Below are positions 11,043-22,820 of a DNA stretch of 64,000 bases, piece by piece. Where the stretch lies: the NCBI GenBank assembly GCA_903813345.2, contig CAIIXF020000002.1:30746926-30810925 (forward strand), written 5' to 3'. The translations under genes and the position numbers were made by a program. A model generated the notes under the pieces. It did no database searches. It had not been told where the DNA came from and worked only from the letters and a program-made list of their open reading frames with translations. Positions within the stretch are counted from its first letter, which is position 1. The number at the start of each line of letters is the position of its first letter. The DNA is from Owenia fusiformis. Its lineage: Eukaryota; Annelida; Polychaeta; Sabellida; Oweniidae.

Positions 11043-11462
11043 GCCACAGCAATGGATGGTTTATTGTTTCTGAGATTGATGAGCTATTTTTACAAAATTC
11101 TCGGTATTTCTTGGGGAAATGTGTCATACTATACCCTCTCGCTTTCCCAAAAGTAGACGATCCTTCTACGCAAGGTGTCATATATTTTATGGTGGCATCA
11201 ACTTTGAGATATCTTCTCCTCTGATTTTATCCCAAAGATACCACTGTGCATCATCGCTCAAGTTATTTTCTCATTTCAAGTTCAATCTTGCAATTTACGT
11301 CAATGTTTTAGTTTATAGAGCTCATAATAACATAGGACTACGAGTTCCCTTTTATATTTATGTTACACAGCGCTCCAATTGAAAATCTCATCCACATGAT
11401 TGGTGCATGTATGTCGATCCATGGAACGAGAAAACACTGTATGTAATATGTATAAAACACTT

Positions 11463-12252
11463 AAAGGCCCCATGTAAAGTTTAAACCACTTTGGCTTATA
11501 TTGTAGTCTTACCCAATGTTATCAAAGTGTGATATGTGAAACTTTTTTTTTTAATTTTAAAAAGTGGTTTTTGATAGACTTTTTGTTCCAAAATTTGTGA
11601 ATTTATTTAAAACCAACTTTTAGAGGTCACTCATATCTTCTAATTAGCCACAATTCATAACAATGCATAGCATACATCCTCCCATGTTTCTTGCCGAAAA
11701 AATTAAGAAAATCGGTTGATAAACAAGCGAGAAATGAACTTATCAGTGCATGAAAATGGTTCTGAGAAAAATACATTTTAGTTCTCATAGAAACCAATGG
11801 TACAATGATATTTAAAACATAATTTATTCTTCCTTTTTATGAAAGTCTAGCATATTTAGAAAAGATTGACATTGAAAAAAAAAATTTAATTTTTTTCAAA
11901 AAGTTTTTGTTACCTTAGTGACATCACTAATGTTTCAAAATATTTTTGATAAGCTAAAACATTGAAGTGGCCCATTAAATATGACATTTTATAATTGAAA
12001 TAGTGTGTCTTTTGTTCAATCTTTGCATTGGTGTTAAAAATATAATCTTTTTTGAAATGCATTAAGAAATATTTGATGATTAAGAAATTTCAAAAATGGC
12101 GGGAAATTTGAATATTTGAGAAATGAAATGCTCACAACTTTTTTTGAAAAAAATTTTTTTTGTTCAAAAATCTCTAAAATCACTTTTTAAGTCCTGACAT
12201 ATAGTAAATGAATGATAAAAAATATTTTCAAACTTTAGACGGGGACTTTAAC
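11463..12252. mobile_element. Probable MITE with TTAAAG(G/T)CCCC ends
   Basis: The left end reads TTAAAGGCCCCATGTAAAG and the right end, on the complementary strand, TTAAAGTCCCCGTCTAAAG, each followed by TTT(A/G)AA. The interior (about 750 bp) is very AT-rich with no open frame. A target duplication could not be fixed because the ends themselves are AT-rich. Confidence 0.5.
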
Positions 12253-12440
12253 ACCCCATACATAAAGTTGGAAAATTTGCTTGAAAGAATGCATCCAAGA
12301 TAGTGTATTTTCAAAATCTGATCTGAATACATCACATTTAAAGGATTGGTATCGATATGGCGAACTGAATTCAATATTGTTTTTCTTTTAAACCAATTAT
12401 TGAAAACATTAAAAAACACGGTCTACCTTTATGACACTAG

Positions 12441-13384
12441 CCCTATTTACACTACAAGCGACATTTCAAGACGTCTTAGCTAAAACGTTTTAGAAAAATC
12501 ATGTTGAGTTTACACCACCATTTTCAAGACGTCCTACGAAATATGATTGAGTTTACACGTGTTTTTCTAAAACGTCTTAGAGAAATGTAGACATACATGT
12601 AAAATGAAAAACAAACAGTTCAGCACTGGTTGAATGACGGTTCAGTCAACATAGCTATTCCTTTCCTGCTTCTATACTTTCTGCTAAAGAATGCATGAGT
12701 TTCAAAAAATGTCCTTAATGTATGTATGTATGTATATATTTATTGCCCTTTATATAAAGGAGATACATGTATACAAATTATGTAAATGTTAAATTGAAAA
12801 TAATCACTATTTACAAACAAACAAAATTGCTGTTTTTTGACTGACGACGACGCCTAGCTACCGCGTAGACGCAAGCCGCCGACTAAGATTGGCCTAGCAC
12901 CTAATTGTAACGCAATTATAAAAAAAAATGACTATATTTTACAAAGATTCATTGTTTTGTTGTGAGAGCATCGTTAGAAGCATGAAAGAGGGCATGAAGA
13001 TTTTGTGCATATATTAGGATTATGATAGAACGCTCGGCGAACTAGTTCTTCTTGATATTTTTGGGATGATATTGGTAACAAATGGATGAGACAGACAAGA
13101 GAAAGGACCATGCTACACATGTAATCAGGAAGTTTCAAATGTTTCGTTCAGCGCAACGCATAAAACCGACCCAAGAGCTCTTAGCTAAAAACCGATGGAT
13201 TTTCACTTGCTTGTATAAACGTTTTAACGTTAAGACGTCTTGGCTATGACAAGGGTCCTAAAACGTTTTAGCTAAGCGCTCTTAGCCGAGAGCTCTTGAG
13301 AAAATCTGGATTTACATTAAATTTGTAAAACGTTTTAACGCTAAAACTTTTGGCCAAGACGTCTTAGGGCTCTGGTGTAAATCC
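12441..13384. mobile_element. Non-autonomous element with arrays of palindromic sub-terminal motifs
   Basis: The ends carry ATTTACAC and GTGTAAAT as an inverted repeat. Within about 160 bases of both ends the 10-base palindrome AAGACGTCTT occurs three times intact (near 12468, 13233 and 13363), with degenerate copies, and AAAACGTTTT occurs at least four times. Clustered sub-terminal motifs are typical binding sites for a transposase. No transposase frame was found. A TATG microsatellite lies at 12719-12735. Confidence 0.6.
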
Positions 13385-14559
13385 AACAACTGATTGACAA
13401 CAATTTAATGCGAAAATTATTTTAATATATTTTTATAACTGTTTTTGTTAATTTTTGGTGTTTAGTGCGATTGTTTTTATGTTATGTTCCTTTCTACCAA
13501 TTCTTGAGAATGAAATAAAATGTCTTTCCGAACCGTGTTGGAACAAAATAGCATAAACAACATTTTTTAGACCTCTCAATATTTTATACCAGTGGCACTC
13601 AAAGGTGCGTCAATATTACATATATGTAGTATGCACACAATTACATTTTTTACTAAAATCAGTAGAAGAAAAGAGACATTTAAGCTTAGAGTAAAATCAT
13701 TAAAATAGGTTAAAATCAAGCTGTGGTATGTTTCACATACACCTTTTTCAGAAATCTTTTTGTACAAATATCAAAATTATTCCAGCCATTGTCGTACCAC
13801 TAAATGCTTCACATCATCCCCAAGAATCCACTTTAGTTTCATTTGTGCGGGGAAATTTAGGTACTGAGACACATTTACTACTTATATCATGTATAAATTC
13901 AATTCTTTTTCCTTCTGGAAATGAGGCCAGATGAGGAGGCGATATAGAGAATTAAACTGTTATCATTCAAAAGACAAATCATTAAATTGACGATGTGTAA
14001 AATTTTCAGAATTTTTTGATGACGGGTTTAATAGAAACATGTGTTCAATTAAGTTCGCCATTTCGATACCAATCCTTTGAGAGCTGATCGGAGAATATTA
14101 ATTTTCAAAACGAAAAACAGCGATATCTCAATAAATATGCGGTCTATGGCTGTAAATTTAGGTTTGTTTAAAAGACTGAGATATAATGCATAAGCGGGGC
14201 AAAATTTAACGCTGTTATCTAAGTATAAATATGAAAAATCATCGTTCTTCTGGCTTCATCGAAAAAAAACTACACCTTCATCGGAGGACACCAACCGCGA
14301 AGATCACGTGACGACAATCCCCCGGGAAAAAAATAATCTTAAATAGTCAGGAATATTTAGGTGAAAATATTTCAAAAATATATAGAAGCAATTTTAAGGT
14401 GGATTTCAAAACTTCATACCAATCTTTTGAAAACCTGAAGTGGCACCAAGCAATCCATTGACTTTTTCACCGAAAATCCAAGATGGCCGCCGTGATGTAT
14501 CAAAAATCATAAAAAATGACTAAAGTTATGATTTAATAAGTCAAAATAGTTGTAACTGA

Positions 14560-15990
14560 TCAAACATGACTAATAATAGTACCTATCAGAAGTTCATATC
14601 CATTTAAAGTCATTGGATCATTTTTGTGTGAAAACTGGAGTCCCACAAGGCTCAACTTTATGTCCACTACTTTTTTTGCATTTTTGCATTTGCACATAGC
14701 AATGCATAGAAATCCATTTTTGTAACATGTGCACCTAGGACCACATTTCACCTTGCACCCACACTTGACCAATGCTTCGCATGCTGCTTGAAAAAGGGCT
14801 GTATATAGTGGCACCAGGAGGGACATGTCATACTGCCAGCCCCATGTTGTGAACTCCGATACCCATGTTGGATTGAGATTGTACAGTTGACCCAAAACAA
14901 TACCACCTTGGTTAGCAAGTTCATGAAATTTTCTGTGCAAGGGCTCCTTTTGTTGGTGGCATTCTATCAATGACTGTATGGCCATCACAGAACATTTGCC
15001 TTCGTGCTGCATCGATTTCTATCTGGTTGCTGGTTCGATCATATACTAGAACAGTAAAACATTTTAGAGACTGAATGGCATGAACTGACAAAGTCAGGTT
15101 TGTTGTAACCATTTGTGCTACTTGTAGAAAAGCTGGAGTAACTTCCTTGAACACATTCCATGGCTTGAAGGGCAGATTCTTTGCTTTGGCCAAAGAATGG
15201 TGCAGCTGTTATATAATATAATTTAATACCTGTAATTTTTGAGAGGTCAGAAGGCAATCCAGATTGACACTTATTGCACCCTAATGCTGCAGCCATGGCA
15301 AGAACAACTACACCAGTATCTCCACTGATTCTGATTATGAAGTCTTTTTTACCCTCTGAGGTCATCTGTTTTACCTGAACAAAGAGTCTAGTGTAGTATC
15401 AGCTTCTTCATGAGTACAAGGTTCAATCATAACTGTAACTGGCAACTGAGGAAAGCACTTAACAGATTCCACAATAGTCATAAACATCAGCCTCAAAAAT
15501 AGAGTTGGCCAGGAATGCTAACAGCTCAGTCTTGTTCTGGTTGTTTCTTAGAAAGCCTAACCAATTCTGGGGCATCACATTCTCTGCATAAACCATCCAT
15601 TGCCACAATGAATCCTTGTCAGGGACTTTTCATATTTGAAAAACTCAGACATGTCATTGTGTCTTGATTGGCATGCAATGTGGAGTAATAGCAAAAAGAT
15701 CATAATCATTTCCCAGATCATTGACTTCAGGATTCACTTGCATGCATAGTTGGTGTGGTCTAGGAAGAAAAAAACAAAGAATCATCTGCAGTGATTCCTG
15801 AGGTCAAGGAACTGAGAGAAGAAAATTACCTTTTGCTATGCTCTATATTGCTTGCCTTTGACAATCAAGACACATAACATGTCTGAGTTTTTCAAACATG
15901 AAAACCATGAGTTCTCGCCATCCATAGCTAAGCATGGAGCGATGAGACCTACAACTAAATGCCCTACTTAAATGCCTTGAAACTAAGCCA
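14560..15990 (-). pseudogene. Decayed transposon-associated gene, PIN-like/CXC type, left copy
   Basis: Read on the minus strand, several frames broken by stops and frameshifts rebuild one protein. The order is a segment with PQNWLGFLRNNQNKTELLAF, a degenerate segment ending VKQMTSEGK, an AALG segment, a region like the ITAAPFFG stretch, and a C-terminal cysteine cluster with spacing C-x-C-x3-C-x3-C-x-C-x6-C-x3-C-x-C. The same order is found in a multi-copy invertebrate gene family that I know as uncharacterised and transposon-associated. The acidic pattern (EADTR, later DTDV) recalls FEN/PIN-type nucleases; this is inference. The C-terminus (GTIISHV then stop) is preserved. Not functional as it stands. 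Confidence 0.6.
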
Positions 15991-16194
15991 GATTGACCCA
16001 AAGTATTGGAAAAGCCAACTGCAGATGCAGTTTTAATAGACTGCTCCTTTCTGGTCCTTTCTGGTGTTTCATTCGAAGTTAAGGCAGCTTATGGAAGGTG
16101 TTCCAAGATAAGATGTTGTCTGGAATGTTTACCAACAAAACAGTGAGAAGTCCTTAACAAGGATTTATAGTGGCACTGGTGCTAGAAGGATGAT

Positions 16195-17166
16195 TTATGC
16201 AGAGATGCACAAATGCCAAAGAATTGGCCAGCCTTTCTAACAACCAATGGAACCAGACTAGGCTGTTTGCATTCCTGGCTAACTTTATGTCTGAGGTTGA
16301 TCTTAATGAAAAGCAAATGATAACTACTATTTGGGAATCTCTTCAGTGCTTTCCTCAATTGCCAGATACAGCAATGATTGAACCTTGTACTCATGAAAAA
16401 GCTGACACTAGGCTCTTTGTTCATATAAAACAGATGACCTCAGAGGGTAAAAAATACTACATAATCAGAAGTGGAGATACTGATGTCCTTTTTCTTGCCA
16501 TGACTGCAGCATTAGGGCGCAATAGGTGTCAATCTGGATTGCCTTCGGACCTCTCAAAATTACAGGTATTAAATTATATTATATAACTGCACCATTCTTT
16601 GGCCATAGCAAAGAATCTGCCCTTTGATCTATGAAATGTGTTCGAGGAAGTTACTCCAGCTTTTCTACAAGTGGCACAAATGGTAACAACAAACTTGCCT
16701 TTGTCAGTTCAAGCCATTCAGTCCCTGGAACATTTTACTGTTTTTTTATATGATCGAACTAGCAACCAGATAGATATCAATGCAGCACGAAGGCTAATGT
16801 TCTGTAACGGTCATACTGTCATTGACAAATACCACCAACAGAAGGAGCCCTTGCACAGAAAATCTTAACTTGCTAACCAAGGCGGTATAGTATCCAGTTC
16901 ACAACATGTGGCTAGCAGTATGACATGTCCCTCCTGATGCGACAATGTACATCCCTTCCTCAAGCAGCTAAGGCATGCTAAGCATTGGTCAAGTGTGGGT
17001 GCAAGGTCTATACATTGCACAAATGCCATGGTCAATGAAAGTCATTGGACTAAAAAAGTAGGAGACATAAAGTTGAGCCTTGTGGGACTCCAGTTTTCAC
17101 ACAAAAATAATCTAGTGACTTTAAATGCATATGACCATCTAATAGGTACTATTATTAGTCATGTTT
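16195..17166 (+). pseudogene. Decayed transposon-associated gene, PIN-like/CXC type, right copy
   Basis: The plus-strand copy keeps a 129-codon open stretch (16197-16586) that includes the acidic motif HEKADTR and later SGDTDVLFLA, spaced as in FEN/PIN-like nuclease folds. After a break, 16638-16868 encodes the next segment (EVTPAFLQVAQM...). Beyond that the frame is shattered, but the final residues GTIISHV and stop at 17164-17166 match the left copy. The cysteine cluster is lost here. Non-functional. Confidence 0.6.
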
Positions 17167-17368
17167 GATCAGTATTTAACTATTTTGACAAATTAAATGA
17201 TGATATTAGTCAATTTTAGTGATTTGCCGATACATTGTGGCGGCCATCTTGGATTTTTGGTGAAACAGTCAATGGATTGCTTGGTGCCACTTCAGGTTCT
17301 CAAAAGGATGGTATGAAGTTTTGAAATTCACCTAAAGATTGCTTCTATATATTTTTGAAATATTCTGT

Positions 17369-20300
17369 GAACTTATCTCCTATTCAAACCCGACTAAAAA
17401 CAGAATTCAGTGGTTTAGAAATCAAGGTTCTAAACTTATGACGAGGGGTGTATGCTGTGTAATGTAATATCTCAGCAAGAATTTTACATCTGCATTGTTT
17501 TCAACAAATCATTTTCAGGGATGTATTAGTATAGAATTAATTTGGAGTCATCGACTGGCGTAATATGGAAACTAATGAACGGGAGATCATTCAAAATGAA
17601 ATAACAGAGAGATGATGTTAATTAGCTTCAATATGTAAGCGCTATTAGTCCAAGTACCAGTAGTATAGATAACTAGACATGAACCTATTAATAAGAACGG
17701 TGATATGGTTAAGAGATTTACAATGGAATTAAGCCCAAGGGGGCATACCGTCATCGAAAAGAATCCACAAACATTCAATGATACGTGCGATCTCTTTGAG
17801 GAGATATCGTGGAAATAGCAGAAATCACACATAAACCAATAAGATGAGATGTTTTTATAACCGAATGTGATTTTTTATAGGCTATTGATCTATTTGAAGG
17901 ACCTTTGAGGATTTCTGGACCAATGCGTTTTCAAATAAATTCCACTCGTAATTTGCGGCGACTTTATAAATCATGTGATTTTATTAAAGCGATTCCTATA
18001 AATCACTTGTCTTAGTATATGTCCTTCGCTCAGGGATGATCACTTGGTATATTGGATGTCATCGATGCGCATTAGATTCGTTATAGCTATGGAGACCTAT
18101 TTATTGTAAGTATGATATGCATATATTATTAGAAAAAAGACTTAACAAATTTGGTTATCTATAAAAATTGGACAGAAAGCATTAGCAATCAAAAGGCAAG
18201 AGACGGCCAAACTACAGAATTATTTTTTATTTGTATCGCCTATTCTATATATTTTACTCCGCAAAATACAACCTTATTGCAAAATGGTATCATACGAGTA
18301 TTGTTCTAAAAACAGTGTGAATAAAAATACACCAAGACAAGTAGTATAGTAATGAATATTGCACTTTGAAATAAAATGGCCGCTTTGTGAATGACCCAGC
18401 AAGCCCATTAAATGTCAAGTTATACGGAAACGGTTGGATGGTTTTCTGGCTATCTTGACGACGATAGTCCTTTTGCCAGTCGAACTCCAAATAGCATAGG
18501 ACGAAGACATTTTAGTCCTTTTCAAATGCGATGATATATATTAAAGGAGACTAAAAAATGCTCTTCGTGTATTAAGTAAATATTTAGAATATTACCCATA
18601 TGTACAGGGTGGTCCAAAAAGTAGAAGATTTTTTATCGTAAAAAAAATTTCTCCTTTAAATACAAGTTAAGTCTAATTTTGGCACTATTGAAAACCTTGC
18701 TAAAATGCCCAATGAAAAAAACAGTAAATGTGGGAAAATTGTTCGAAACGCTCATTTACATGGTACTTCCAACATTTTTATTACTGAGGCCCAGCAACAT
18801 ACCGTTGAAGATATTTAAATAACTTTTCGACCATTTGTTTGTTATGGTTAAACTATCACTGAAAATGTGATTTTACAACCATTTTGATCAAATGCATTAC
18901 CAGAACTTACAGTGCGAGTGATTTCATCAAATGGTATTCAAAATCAGGAGCACTTAATAATACGTAGTGTTTAACTAAGCGATATAACAAGATATTGGAG
19001 TATACTCTGAGCAGTTCCTCATGCCAGGATCGAAGATGTAGTGCCATTAATGAACACTTACCTTATTTATAAGTGAATATGTACATAGAGTCACATCTGA
19101 TTGTATTTAAATAAGACTGTATCAGTCGTGAGTTGGTAATATTGGCAATTATGGAGTGGCATAGAGTGCGTCTTACACTGGCAGGGGGCTTTGTGTTATA
19201 GCGTATATATGGAAGCGATGATATGCTATGCTATATTTCAGGCAATTTACATTTTTTGACATCACACATTTGAAAAATAAATGTTGTCATTTATGTCAAT
19301 ATATAATTTGTGTGCAAAATGTGTGCAAAAATGAAAATGTCAAGTTTCCAATGTTTTCTTACTTTAAGTAAAAAATAATAATTTAAACTAAATCGTTGAC
19401 ATATTTATGTTTAGATTAAATCCAAGAAAAAGACAAGTTCAAATGTTTTATTTAATGAGCTTCCACTACTCATTGACATGAACTCTAAAACGGCATTGCC
19501 TCGTTTTCGTTAAGTAATCATATTTTCAATAAATACTGAATAAAAAGATAATTTTATAGCGCTATATTGAAACAAAAAAGAATATATCTAAAGCATAAGA
19601 TAAATCCAATGCCAGTTAAAAGTAAATAAATTTTCCGTAATTTTTGCTCCTAATCTCAGTTTCTTATATTTCTACAGATTCACGTTACAAGCGAAATTAA
19701 TTGTAACTTAAGTCAAGTCTGGGAGTTAACATGAATCTCAGGTTAAGTACTCACATGTATGACATTTTCGTAAAGGTTTGTACTGACAAATCTGAGACAT
19801 ATTTAACGTAACTTCTACAATGTAATGACTTTATTCATAAAGTATCGAATACGGTTCTGTATTCTAGTCTATTGATGATCCAAACTGGTTACCAACACTG
19901 ATTGATTGCACTTTTATTGAATTTTATTCAGTGAAAGTTACAGTGACAAAGAAAATATAATCAAGTGTTTATTATTCAATAGACTTCGCGATGTACTAAT
20001 ATTTCCCAGGGAGATAATCAAGACACCAATAGGATGACTGTGACGTCATTGCAACTGTTGTACTGCACTCGGATTGATTTACAGCGGGATAGGATTAATT
20101 TAATGCTAGTTAAAAATCTTAGAATTGTGATCGCAAGCACCCCAGCATCATAAAGCTCATGCCATTCACATCTTGTCATTACTATGTCTCTATTCTGTGT
20201 TACAGGAATGCCTTATGACACGGGAAGGCCTATTGTGTGCCTTCCTCAATTTTCCAGGTGTATAGCTAGTATGTCAACATCTTCATCTATTAAGTGGCGG

Positions 20301-20539
20301 ATTTCTTAGGTGTCATGCTTGTTCATCTTAGAACGTAGACGATTTTGCTATAACAAATGGATAAAGAAGTTTAACCATTTGTTACAGACACTTTGTACGT
20401 AAATTGCCGACGCCGAACGCCGGTCAGAAAGAGGCTGTAAGAATAATATCCCACGTCTTGGTAGTGGCTTAATAAACATCATCATACATGTATTCCTGCA
20501 TTCGTACTGAGTCCATGCTGATTTTTAAAATCTCTTATA
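17369..20539. other. Gene-free stretch
   Basis: No coding region is supported. At 18603 TACAGGGTGGTCCAAAAAGT resembles a mariner-type terminus without a visible partner. At 20377-20435 GTTACAGACAC followed by GCCGAACGCCGG resembles two other sites in the window (43447-43500 complement, 46181-46215) and is probably a dispersed repeat fragment. Confidence 0.5.
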
Positions 20540-21132
20540 TACAGGGTGTCCCCCGAAAGTATGCCCCATCCCTAGGCAGACATATACTATGTCTCAAATG
20601 TCATTTTAAAGCTTATCCAAATTTACATTGATTTGCCAAGTATCATGGTTCAACTCATAAATGGTAAAAAGTTACAGGCATTTCAAAATTTACTATCCTG
20701 AAAACAGCCCTGACCTGAATGTGACCTAAAATATGGGTGCTTTTGTCGAATATAGGATGGATATTGTGTTCAAAAAGAGGATGTTGGGGGTATATACTCC
20801 AAGGAAACTCTTCTAAAATGCCTTAAAAAGGTTTTATAAGGATTACAAAATGCCACATCCCTATTTGAAGCGCATTTAAGGCCATATATGGAAATCATTG
20901 CTGCTGTTAGAATGGCCTAGGGAGACAAATCGACTATCATTTTGGTGTAAAACTGACTTTAATTATGGCTAAACCCCCTAATTCTGAAATACCTGCAACT
21001 TTTCCCCATTTGTGAATTGAACCAAATCAATTTGACTTTAAATGAACTTTAAAATGATATATGACAAATACTGTGAAGACATTGGTATATGGCTGCCTAT
21101 GGGGGGGGGCAATACTTTCGGGACACCCTGTA
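20540..21132. mobile_element. Tc1/mariner-type MITE with long inverted ends
   Basis: The element covers 20542-21130 (589 bp). It is bounded by TA on both sides and ends in CAGGGTGTCCC, with an imperfect inverted repeat that extends about 170 bases inward from each end. The TA target and CAGGG start are typical of mariner-like elements. No transposase frame is present. A short run of nine G residues lies next to the right end. Confidence 0.8.
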
Positions 21133-22721
21133 TATCACTGTCATATATCCCCCCTCTTGCGTGGGGCCAGAAAAAAGTCTGTAGGGCCTCAATTAGGGGG
21201 CCTTGTGGGCATTACTTGGCCTTTTTTGGGCCTTTTAAGCCAACTTATCCAAAAAAGCCTTCGATTTTCAAAATTTTCCCCTCTTGTTAGCATCTGGACC
21301 CGCCAGTGTATATTTTACCTAAATATAATATATCCATTTGTTTGAGTACCTGTGCAGAAAATCGTCTATTTTTGATGAGCTTTGGTCAAACCTCTTCATT
21401 GATTCGAAAACGAGCTATTGAATATTATTAACTACAAATCAAGGACAAAGATGGTTATAGGGTAAATCCTCTGATCAATGAACAGTGCCATATGACCGAA
21501 TAGAATAGTTCTTTTACCTCCATTCTGTGATAAGTAAGCCAACATAGCCCGTTGGATAGATAGACTTTTGCAGAAAATTGAATATATCAACAGGGTGAAA
21601 ACATAGACGTTATCAAAGATAAAACAAAAATATATTCTTTCGTAAAAAACTCCTCCTTGCAAATTAAATAGAAGAGAATTGCACATTGTCAAATTTTGTT
21701 TTACTCTCTTTTATTTGAAGTTGTTGACAAAAAAGTCCTGTTGCCTGGAAGCGTCAGGCGAAAAATTCTTAGACGAGTCGACTGGCAATTTATGTTCTTG
21801 AAAGTTGTGAATAGATTTATCTCGCCATCGATCCTTCATTTAACTATCGTTGAGAATGTTGGTTAAAAACGCAATATAATGTATATGTTCGGTAGGATGC
21901 ATGTTTAGACCATAATCTATAAACAATCGAATGGTTGGAAACCCAGTGTCATTGACTCCTGAATTGAAGAATAAAATCTGCCACCATATATATGCAAAAA
22001 TAATACAGTAAGAGAGTAAGAGTCAAACGGCAGGGTGATGGTATTGGATTCCAACGTCAAAGGCCTTCAAAAGACTTCTACCCCAATATTGCAATTGCAC
22101 AACTATTGATCTTCAATCTCGGTTTTCATTTTTCTTAGGGCAAAAACATTATTTACTTAGACAAGTAATTCATTTATGGTCCAGTTTAATCCATAATGCC
22201 AGGCCTACTGATATTTACGATGTAGCGCCAATCCACTCAGCATCTGACCATATTCAGACGAAGGACCTACCAATTTTTATGTTGTATATTGTCAGACTAT
22301 GCGTCTGTCCGTTTGTCCACCCGTCTGTTCGTCTACGTCCGACAATTAACTAATACTACTCATACCACCTCTCGAGTACATACAGATTAGCCACAAAAAT
22401 CGATTTGACACCTACTCTCTTAGTCTAGCTAAGCCCTTTTGACCCCCCTCCCTTATCGCAAGTGTGAGAAGGTGTTTAGTCGAGTAGAGGGGGTTGTCAC
22501 AGAGGCTTGTAGCTCGACTACTACTTTCTGTCGACCATTCTAAAGTGTTGCACTCCTTTGTTTTCAAAAGAAATGCTAAATACAAACTCCAACATCTTCT
22601 TCTCAATTCATTCCACATCCGATTAGGTTTTAGACATTTAAGTCAGAGCAGTCAGATGACTTTCTGGGTTAAAAGACAACGTAGCCCTTCCTCAGTTTAG
22701 ACCAAATAAAATCCGTTATCT
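21133..22721. other. Gene-free stretch
   Basis: No coding region is supported. A CT/GT-rich run with repeated CGTCTGTCCGTTTGTCC-like steps at 22290-22345 is a degenerate simple repeat. Nothing else stands out. Confidence 0.5.
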
Positions 22722-22820
22722 GATCTAATTTACCCTTTGCATTCGTTTGACTTCACTTCTTAAAAGATAGCTTCGTCTTCTGTAGTTTAACTAGACTCTG
22801 CACGCAGGGTAGATCTAATT
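22722..22820. mobile_element. Ultra-short (81 bp) inverted-repeat element, copy 2
   Basis: The element at 22731-22811 begins TACCCTTTGCATTCG and ends CTGCACGCAGGGTA. It is flanked by the perfect 9-base direct repeat GATCTAATT (22722-22730 and 22812-22820). It is closely related to the copy at 39061 and more distantly to 5223. A 9-bp duplication fits Mutator-type transposition among known classes, but the element is shorter than usual MITEs. Confidence 0.8.

Larger units (their letters stand above)
5700..11047 (+). mobile_element. Complete Ty3/gypsy LTR retrotransposon
   Basis: A full-length element runs from the left LTR (5705) to the right LTR (11042), flanked by the 5-base duplication GCCAC (5700-5704 and 11043-11047). 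It has a primer-binding-like site beginning TGG directly after the left LTR, one uninterrupted gag-pol frame, a purine-rich tract before the right LTR, and two 184-bp LTRs that I read as identical. The domain order protease, reverse transcriptase, RNase H, integrase defines Ty3/gypsy. The short LTR, single fused frame and paired Cys motifs resemble the Mag-type lineage of invertebrates, but that assignment is from memory. No env-like frame follows pol. Identical LTRs and an intact frame imply recent insertion and possible competence. Confidence 0.96.
14362..17368. mobile_element. 3-kb palindrome: two head-to-head copies of a decayed transposon gene
   Basis: Sequence from about 14362 to 15600 reappears inverted at about 16190-17368, joined by a central spacer of about 600 bases. 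Shared landmarks include CAAGATGGCCGCC at 14469 and its complement near 17240, and both arms end in the same ATATATAGAAGCAAT motif. Each arm encodes the same protein family, reading outward from the centre. The arms differ by many substitutions and small indels, so the duplication is not recent. Confidence 0.8.
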
